Below, in pieces: positions 58,560 through 64,000 of a stretch of DNA of 64,000 nt (position 1 is its first letter; each line of letters begins with the position of its first letter). The position numbers and the translations under genes are program-made. Under the pieces are notes generated by a model. That model made no database searches, was not told where the DNA came from, and saw only the letters and a program-made list of their open reading frames with translations. Source of the DNA: Rhodovulum sp. 12E13 (GTDB lineage: Bacteria > Pseudomonadota > Alphaproteobacteria > Rhodobacterales > Rhodobacteraceae); NCBI RefSeq assembly GCF_003340565.1, contig NZ_QPLK01000017.1:34102-98101 (forward strand), written 5' to 3'.

Positions 58560-58925
58560 TCAGACGTCGGGGCCGGTCGCCGGGGGAAAGGCGCAGCCGG
58601 AGATCAGCGTCTCCGCCCGTTCCGACCGGGTGCCGGCGGGCTCGAACTCGAGCGCCGCCCGCGCCGCGCGCAACCCTTCCTTCAGGTCCTCGGCCGTGAA
58701 GGGGGGCGGATTCCCCCCGGCGCTCCCTTGTGCGGCGCGATGGTCGCGAGACTGCCGGGCGCCTCGGGCGAAGGCCGAGAGGGCCGCCTCGCGTTCGTTG
58801 CGGCGCAACTCGGCGAGATCCTCCTCGCCCAGATGCGCCACGACCGACACGGTGCCGTCCGCGAAGCCGCGATCCTCTCCGAGCACGTCGCCGAGCGTCT
58901 GCTTCGTCCACACGAGATCCGCCAT
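58560..58925 (-). CDS. Hypothetical protein (121 aa)
   Basis: A 121-residue soluble, charged protein convergent with tgt. The ATG stands 6 bases after AAAGGAGG, a strong ribosome-binding site, and the protein begins M-A-D-L-V-W-T-K-Q-T-L-G. A central amphipathic helix (L-A-E-L-R-R-N-E-R-E-A-A-L) and a polar Pro-rich segment follow. No signal peptide, membrane segment or recognised family. The good start site favours a real gene. Confidence 0.6.
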   Translation of the reverse strand: MADLVWTKQTLGDVLGEDRGFADGTVSVVAHLGEEDLAELRRNEREAALSAFARGARQSRDHRAAQGSAGGNPPPFTAEDLKEGLRAARAALEFEPAGTRSERAETLISGCAFPPATGPDV

Positions 58926-59374
58926 TGCGCCTCCTTTCGATCCCGAGGGAAACGGGCACCGGCCGGATTTGTTCGACGGACGCGGCGGCCGCCTAGACGA
59001 GGCCGAGGAACTTTCGGCGCTTGGGACGACCGGCGAACGCGCCTCGGCTCTGCATGAAGGCACGAACCTCGGGAGGTTGCCAGCTTCACCGCCGCAGAGG
59101 GGCTGAAAATGTCGCGTCCGCTGACGCAGTTCGGCAGCGCATCCTTGTGAGCCCCGTGCAGAAGGGCGCGGCCGCATTCGGGTCAGTTTACCGTGGCCGG
59201 CAGTCGCCGCTTGTCCTGTCAGGCGGCGGCGTGCACACTCCGTCCCGACGAGGAGCCCGCGGTTGAAAGCGGAGGTCGCGCGCCCCACCTAACCCCTCCG
59301 TGACAGGAGAGGGCTCCAAGGCCGCCGGATGCCGGGGCGCGGGCCCTCTTGCTAGAGAACAGGACATCGAGCAC
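58926..59374. other. 449-bp region upstream of lon, no gene
   Basis: Divergent promoter region between the 121-aa hypothetical and lon. No frame shows a domain. The notable element is the heat-shock-type promoter listed next. Confidence 0.5.
59263..59288 (+). promoter_or_regulatory. Sigma-32 (RpoH)-type heat-shock promoter of lon
   Basis: TTGAAA (59263-59268), a 14-bp spacer and CCCCAC (59283-59288) match the RpoH consensus (cTTGAAA, 11-15 bp, CCCCAT). The lon ATG is 87 bp downstream. lon is a classic RpoH target, so sequence and context agree. Confidence 0.8.
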
Positions 59375-61789
59375 ATGCAAGAGCCACTGAGCAATCCATA
59401 CCCGGTGCTGCCGCTGCGCGACATCGTGGTGTTCCCGCACATGATCGTTCCGCTGTTCGTGGGCCGCGAGAAATCGGTTCGCGCGCTGGAAGAGGTCATG
59501 GCCGACGACAAGCAGATCCTGCTCGCCAGCCAGATCGACCCGGCAGAGGACGACCCCGCCCCCGAGGGCATCTACCGCGCCGGCGTGCTGGCCAACGTGC
59601 TGCAGCTCCTCAAGCTGCCCGACGGAACGGTCAAGGTGCTGGTCGAGGGCAAGACGCGGGTGCGCGTGGCCGACTACATCGACAACGACGAGTTCTTCGA
59701 GGCCAACGCCGACCCGCTCACCGAGATGTCCGGCGACGACGCCGAGGTCGAGGCGCTGGTGCGCTCGGTCGCCGAAGAGTTCGAGCGCTACGCCAAGGTC
59801 AAGAAGAACATCCCCGAAGAGGCGCTGACGGCGGTGGCCGAGGCGCGGCAGGCAGCCAAGCTGGCCGACCTCGTGGCGGGTCACCTCGGCGTCGATGTCG
59901 ACAAGAAGCAGGACCTGCTCGAGACGCTCTCGGTCGCCGAGCGTCTGGAGAAGGTCTACGGCCTGATGCAGGGCGAGATGAGCGTCCTGCAGGTCGAGAA
60001 GAAGATCAAGACGCGCGTCAAGAGCCAGATGGAGAGGACGCAGCGCGAGTATTACCTCAACGAACAGATGAAGGCGATCCAGCGCGAGCTGGGCGACGGC
60101 GACGACCAGTCCGAGATCCAGGAACTCGAAGAGCGGATCGAGGCGACCAAACTGTCGAACGAGGCGCGCGAGAAGGCCGAGGCGGAGGTCAAGAAGCTCA
60201 AGAACATGAGCCCGATGTCGGCCGAGGCGACGGTGGTGCGCAACTACCTCGACTGGATGCTGTCGATCCCGTGGGGCGTGAAATCGCGCGTCAAGAAGGA
60301 TCTCGGCCGCGCCCAGAAGATCCTCGACGACGACCACTATTCGCTCGACAAGGTCAAGGAGCGTATCGTCGAGTATCTCGCCGTGCAGCAGCGCTCGAAA
60401 AAGCTGAAGGGGCCGATCCTGTGCCTCGTCGGCCCGCCGGGCGTGGGCAAGACCTCGCTGGGCAAGTCGGTCGCCAAGGCCACGGGCCGCGAGTTCATCC
60501 GCATCAGCCTCGGCGGCGTGCGCGACGAGTCCGAGATCCGCGGCCACAGGCGGACCTATATCGGCTCGATGCCGGGCAAGATCATCCAGGCGCTGAAGAA
60601 GGCCAAGACGACGAACCCGCTCATCCTGCTCGACGAGATCGACAAGATGGGGCAGGACTTCCGCGGCGACCCGGCCAGCGCCATGCTGGAGGTGCTCGAC
60701 CCCGAGCAGAACTCGACATTCGTCGACCACTACCTCGAGGTGGAATACGACCTGTCGAACGTGATGTTCATCACCACGGCGAACACCTACAACATGCCGG
60801 GGCCGCTGCTCGACCGGATGGAGATCATTCCGCTCGCCGGCTACACCGAGGACGAGAAGCTCGAGATCGCCAAGCGTCACCTGATCGACAAGCAGGTGAA
60901 GAACCACGGCCTGAAGAAGGGCGAATTCGAGCTGACCGACGCGGCCCTGACCGAGATCATCCGCACCTATACCCGCGAGGCGGGCGTGCGGAACCTCGAG
61001 CGCGAGATCGCCAAGATCGCGCGCAAGGCGGTGACGCAGATCGTCAAGAAGGAGACCGACAAGGTCGTGGTCACGCCCGAAAACCTGTCGGACTTCCTCG
61101 GCGTGAAGAAGCACCGCTACGGGCTCGCCGAGCTGGAGGACCAGGTCGGTGTCGTGACGGGCCTCGCCTACACCTCGGTGGGCGGCGACCTGCTGCAGAT
61201 CGAGGCGGTGCGCCTGCCGGGCAAGGGCCGGATGAAGACCACCGGCACGCTGGGCGACGTGATGAAGGAGTCGATCGACGCCGCCAATTCGTATGTCCGC
61301 TCGATCGCGCCCTCGATCGGGGTGAAGCCGCCGCGCTTCGACACGATGGACATCCACGTCCACGTCCCGGAAGGGGCGACGCCGAAGGACGGGCCGAGCG
61401 CGGGCCTCGCGATGGTCACCTCCATCGTGTCGGTGCTCACGCAGATCCCGGTCAAGCGCGACATCGCAATGACCGGCGAGGTCACGCTGCGCGGCAACGC
61501 GCTGCCGATCGGCGGGCTGAAGGAGAAGCTGCTCGCGGCGCTGCGGGGCGGCATCAAGACGGTGCTGATCCCCAAGGAGAACGAGAAGGATCTCGCCGAG
61601 ATCCCCGACAACGTGAAGGAGGGGCTCGAGATCATCCCCGTCGAGCATGTCCGCGACGTGCTGAACCACGCGCTCGTTCGCCAGCCCGAGCCCATCGAGT
61701 GGGACGAACAGGCCGAGGAGGAGGCCGCGCTCGCCCGTGCCGCGCGCCTCGAAGCCGAGCGGCGCGAGACCGGCACGACGGCGCACTGA
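59375..61789 (+). CDS. lon: ATP-dependent protease La (Lon)
   Basis: An 804-residue AAA+ serine protease of the cytoplasm that degrades misfolded and regulatory proteins. The N-terminal substrate domain opens [13 protein letters not shown]. Walker A G-P-P-G-V-G-K-T is at 353-360, and the catalytic dyad is S675 (D-G-P-S-A-G) and K718, 43 apart as in E. coli. The shorter ATG at 59375 is chosen because it matches the usual Lon start; upstream residues are unrelated. Expressed from an RpoH-type promoter and ended by a bidirectional-looking terminator. Confidence 0.98.
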   Translation: MQEPLSNPYPVLPLRDIVVFPHMIVPLFVGREKSVRALEEVMADDKQILLASQIDPAEDDPAPEGIYRAGVLANVLQLLKLPDGTVKVLVEGKTRVRVADYIDNDEFFEANADPLTEMSGDDAEVEALVRSVAEEFERYAKVKKNIPEEALTAVAEARQAAKLADLVAGHLGVDVDKKQDLLETLSVAERLEKVYGLMQGEMSVLQVEKKIKTRVKSQMERTQREYYLNEQMKAIQRELGDGDDQSEIQELEERIEATKLSNEAREKAEAEVKKLKNMSPMSAEATVVRNYLDWMLSIPWGVKSRVKKDLGRAQKILDDDHYSLDKVKERIVEYLAVQQRSKKLKGPILCLVGPPGVGKTSLGKSVAKATGREFIRISLGGVRDESEIRGHRRTYIGSMPGKIIQALKKAKTTNPLILLDEIDKMGQDFRGDPASAMLEVLDPEQNSTFVDHYLEVEYDLSNVMFITTANTYNMPGPLLDRMEIIPLAGYTEDEKLEIAKRHLIDKQVKNHGLKKGEFELTDAALTEIIRTYTREAGVRNLEREIAKIARKAVTQIVKKETDKVVVTPENLSDFLGVKKHRYGLAELEDQVGVVTGLAYTSVGGDLLQIEAVRLPGKGRMKTTGTLGDVMKESIDAANSYVRSIAPSIGVKPPRFDTMDIHVHVPEGATPKDGPSAGLAMVTSIVSVLTQIPVKRDIAMTGEVTLRGNALPIGGLKEKLLAALRGGIKTVLIPKENEKDLAEIPDNVKEGLEIIPVEHVRDVLNHALVRQPEPIEWDEQAEEEAALARAARLEAERRETGTTAH

Positions 61790-61810
61790 GCGCCCCTCGA
61801 TACGACGCAG

Positions 61811-61839
61811 AAAGGGCGCCCGCGCGGGCGCCCTTTTTT
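61811..61839 (+). terminator. Intrinsic terminator between convergent lon and the L,D-transpeptidase gene
   Basis: A perfect GGGCGCCCG/CGGGCGCCC stem with a 2-nt loop (61814-61833) is followed by six T (61834-61839). Three A on the left side give weak function in the opposite direction too. Confidence 0.9.
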
Positions 61840-61879
61840 CGTCCTGCGGGGCAGGCGGGTCGGTCCCGCCGGGGCCCCC

Positions 61880-62311
61880 TTACGGCCGGATCACGATCGT
61901 GGTCGCGGCCTTCCCCTCGTCCAGCACGTAGCCGAAGAGCGTCTCGGCGTTCGCCGGGTGAAGGCGCACGCATCCGGCCGAGGCGCGCGACCCGAGCCGG
62001 TCGGTCTCGGTCGTGCCATGGATGGCATAGTTGCCCGAAAAGAAGATCGAAAACGGCATGGGCGCCCCGCCGTAGAGGGTTGAGTAATGCATGCGCTTCA
62101 ACGTGACCGGGTGGTAGGTGCCCACCGGCGTGCACTTGCCGTCGCGCGCGGTGGAGACCGGCCATACATGCAGTGGGGTGCCGTCGCGCACGACATGCAT
62201 CGCCTGGTCGGAGAGGTCGATGCTGATCCGCAACTCGGCCATTGCGCCAGAGGCCGCAGCCGTCAGAAGGGTGACCACCAAAGCGCGTGAGACGAGTGCG
62301 GAAAATGGCAT
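61880..62311 (-). CDS. Exported L,D-transpeptidase (YkuD domain)
   Basis: A 143-residue minimal YkuD protein with a signal peptide (cleavage near A-M-A-E, residue 24). The catalytic motif is complete: H in Y-A-I-H-G-T and C in S-A-G-C-V-R-L. Such enzymes form 3-3 peptidoglycan cross-links or attach proteins to the wall in the periplasm. The ATG before P-F-S-A-L is chosen because it places the signal peptide at the N-terminus; an upstream in-frame extension is basic and unconserved. Confidence 0.9.
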   Translation of the reverse strand: MPFSALVSRALVVTLLTAAASGAMAELRISIDLSDQAMHVVRDGTPLHVWPVSTARDGKCTPVGTYHPVTLKRMHYSTLYGGAPMPFSIFFSGNYAIHGTTETDRLGSRASAGCVRLHPANAETLFGYVLDEGKAATTIVIRP

Positions 62312-62408
62312 GGCCAGCAGTCTGGCGGAAGGGCGAGGCCGGGGCCAGCGCCGCGATCCGGGGGCCTTGCGCCCCCCCGCGGCCTTCGCTACATCGCTGC
62401 GCACCGGC

Positions 62409-62483
62409 GGGTGATTAGCTCAGTGGTAGAGCGCTTCGTTCACATCGAAGATGTCGGGAGTTCGAATCTCTCATCACCCACCA
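62409..62483 (+). tRNA. tRNA-Val (anticodon CAC)
   Basis: The acceptor GGGTGAT pairs with ATCACCC, and discriminator A and CCA are encoded. Anticodon stem CTTCG/CGAAG encloses the loop T-T-CAC-A-T. Canonical D- and T-arms (GGGAGTTCGAATCTC). Confidence 0.97.
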
Positions 62484-62700
62484 CCTTGCTCCGCTGGCAG
62501 GCCCGCCTTGTCGCGCCACCTCGCGGTGGCCGGTCAGGGCGTTACCGCACAAGGCTCCGGCGCGGTCCGTGCTCCGGCGCGGCTAGCCCGATCGGTGACA
62601 GGGAATGGCAATCTCGCCGCCCCGACCGTCGATCGCTACCGGTCGGTCATGCCCGCGCCCTTGCCCCGTGGCGGCGCGACGGGCTATGCACGCACGTCGC

Positions 62701-62776
<76 letters not shown>

Positions 62777-62886
62777 TTCCCTCTCTCCATGCTGTCCATG
62801 CTGCCCATTTTGTCCAGTGACTTCAGGGCGTCTGGGCAGATTGGCTTTGTCCACCTTCTTCCCTTAGCCTCGACAGCACGTGCGAG

Positions 62887-62937
62887 TGTTGGCACATCTG
62901 TTGGGACGTGGTTCCCGAGTGAGGAGAGGTGCCAACA
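62887..62937. promoter_or_regulatory. Inverted repeat TGTTGGCAC/GTGCCAACA flanking the integrase ribosome-binding site
   Basis: Perfect 9-bp arms at 62887-62895 and 62929-62937 enclose 33 bases that include the GAGGAGAGG ribosome-binding site; the right arm abuts the ATG. It could be an operator, an excisionase or arm-type site, or an RNA stem that limits integrase translation. Confidence 0.55.
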
Positions 62938-63874
62938 ATGAGGCTGACCGACGCGAAGATCAGGGCCGCCCGGCCGGGCGAGACGACAAAGAAACTGAGC
63001 GACGGCGGGGGCTTGCAACTGCATGTCACGCCCGCGGGCGGGAAGCTGTGGCGACTCGCCTATCGCTTCGAGGCGAAGCAGCGCACCCTCGCAATCGGCC
63101 GTTACCCCGATATCTCGCTCAAAGCCGCGAGGAACGCCCGCGACGCGGCCAAGGCGCTGATCGCCGAAGGACGCGACCCGTCTGTAGAGAAACGCAAGGC
63201 AAAGATCGCGCCGCCGACGTGGGCAGAGGTCGCGCTTGAATTCCTAGAGCACGAGCGCCAGCGGGGCAGGGCTGAGGGAACGGTGAAGAAGCTGGCGCAC
63301 CAGATCGACCACACGATCCGGGCATTCGGCGACCGACCCATCGCCGAACTGCGCGCGTCGGACCTGCTGCCGCTTCTGCGGGTCTTCGAGCGGGGCGGCA
63401 AGCATGAGACGGCCCGCCAGGTGCGCGCGCTGTGTTCGCGCATCTTCCGATATGCGGTCGCGACCGACCGATGCGAGAATGACCCGGCGGCGGTGCTCAC
63501 CGGGGCGCTCGTCTCGCCGCCGCGGAGTGGCTATCCGGCGATCACCAATCGGGAGGAGGTTGGCGCTCTCATGCGGGCGTTACGTGGTTACGCGGGCGAG
63601 CCCACGACAGCCACGGCGCTGCGAGTTCTCGCCTATACATTCCTGCGGCCGGGCGAGGTGATCTCCCTGCGATGGACCGACGTGGACTGGTCCGAACGCC
63701 TCATCTCGATCCCGGCAGCGCGCATGAAAATGAACCGTCCGCATCTGGTGCCCATTTCGCGGCAGGTGGCAGAGGCCCTGCGGGCTTTGCAGCCGTGGAC
63801 AGGCGACGGCCCGCTCATCTTCCCGTCCCTGCGAGCACCGGGCAAGGCGATCAGCAACAACACGCTCAACGCCG
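62938..63874 (+). pseudogene. P4-type tyrosine recombinase/integrase, 3' end lost
   Basis: Starting at the ATG after GAGGAGAGG, about 312 residues match a tRNA-targeting integrase. The DUF4102 arm-binding domain begins R-L-T-D-A-K-I-R-A-A-R-P-G, with L-A-I-G-R-Y-P-D-I-S-L. The core-binding domain follows, then catalytic R237 (L-R-P-G-E-V) and K264. At about 63874 homology stops, before the H-x-x-R and Tyr nucleophile, and the sequence continues as an IS481-type transposase in another frame. Without those residues it cannot recombine. The frame itself stays open to the window end, giving a nonsense tail. Confidence 0.88.
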
Positions 63875-64000
63875 CGCTTCCTGCGCGACCTCGACCGCGC
63901 CGCGCCGATGAAGATCACCCGTGTTCTCACCGACAACGGCAAGGAATTCACCGACCGGCTGTTCGGCCTGCGCAAGCGCGCAGCCACGGGCAACCACGAG
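63875..64000 (+). mobile_element. IS481-family transposase fragment (5' truncated, continues past the window)
   Basis: From 63875, in a frame shifted from the integrase, the translation reads R-F-L-R-D-L-D-R-A-A-P, then V-L-T-D-N-G-K-E-F-T-D-R-L-F and G-N-H-E. This is the second catalytic-Asp block of the IS481 DDE integrase core. The N-terminal half of the transposase and its inverted repeat are missing, so this is a join of two broken genes rather than a clean insertion. The element runs off the right edge. Confidence 0.85.

Noticed and set aside
54701..58699. A 1332-codon plus-strand frame through the RimK fusion, membrane protein and tgt
   Set aside because: Same cause: it shadows well-supported genes in other frames and shows only low-complexity sequence.

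Overview
The window is a GC-rich, densely coded stretch of an alphaproteobacterial chromosome, most likely a member of the Rhodobacterales (Roseobacter/Paracoccaceae type). Reasons: very high third-position GC; many solute-binding-protein transporters (TRAP, peptide ABC, glycerol ABC, branched-chain amino acid ABC); the rhizobial/rhodobacterial glpDSTPQUV layout; DUF502, YHS and SUF genes typical of the group; tRNA genes that encode CCA; and a short intergenic repeat I associate with this order. No plasmid replication genes, CRISPR array or complete prophage is visible. The right edge enters a tRNA-associated mobile region.

Layout. (1) 1-2776: end of a TRAP large permease, then two small transporters that overlap or abut it. 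(2) 3163-12766: a divergent RpiR-type regulator, then a tightly coupled operon with an N-acyl-D-amino-acid deacylase, a complete Dpp/Opp-type peptide ABC transporter (the two ATPases fused), an uncharacterised protein and an N-carbamoyl-D-amino-acid hydrolase. This looks like a scavenging pathway for N-blocked D-amino acids. (3) 13501-23402: the glycerol module. GlpD, the ABC transporter GlpSTPQUV and an iron-alcohol dehydrogenase run leftward; a DeoR-type GlpR runs rightward, with 10-bp-phased repeats between them. (4) 24018-31528: a branched-chain-type ABC transporter, then the 3-oxoacid CoA-transferase subunits A and B separated by an intruding glycosyltransferase gene. With 3-hydroxybutyrate dehydrogenase at 42.4 kb, the CoA-transferase gives a ketone-body/PHB breakdown route. 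(5) 31750-34792: a polytopic flippase-like protein with DprE1-like and DprE2-like enzymes, i.e. the epimerisation step that makes polyprenyl-phosphoryl-arabinose in mycobacteria. (6) 34812-40782: three tandem palindromes, hisF-hisE, a CoA-binding protein with an 11-copy collagen-like minisatellite, YHS and zinc-ribbon proteins, an RlmB-type methyltransferase, tRNA-Tyr and an orphan peptide-binding protein.

(7) 40861-40971: a promoter and terminator enclosing a roughly 76-nt small RNA with no protein-coding assignment. (8) 40991-46639: an MFS carrier, 3-hydroxybutyrate dehydrogenase, a 65-aa exported protein, DUF502, and the pseudouridine degradation pair psuG/psuK. (9) 47256-53749: rpsB-tsf, tpiA coupled to an orphan iron-type ABC permease, and a SUF pair (sufT, sufA) split by a sugar O-acetyltransferase. 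(10) 53975-62311: membrane proteins, a RimB-RimK fusion, tgt, lon behind a heat-shock-type promoter, and an L,D-transpeptidase. (11) 62409-64000: two tRNA-Val genes, then a P4-type tyrosine integrase whose catalytic end is replaced by part of an IS481-family transposase.

The signals I rate highest are the complementary degenerate ATP sites of GlpS/GlpT, the small RNA at 40896-40971, the DprE1/DprE2-like operon in an alphaproteobacterium, the D-amino-acid scavenging operon with its unknown gene, and the glycosyltransferase insertion with atypical codon use. Most calls rest on motif recognition by eye; no database search was run.
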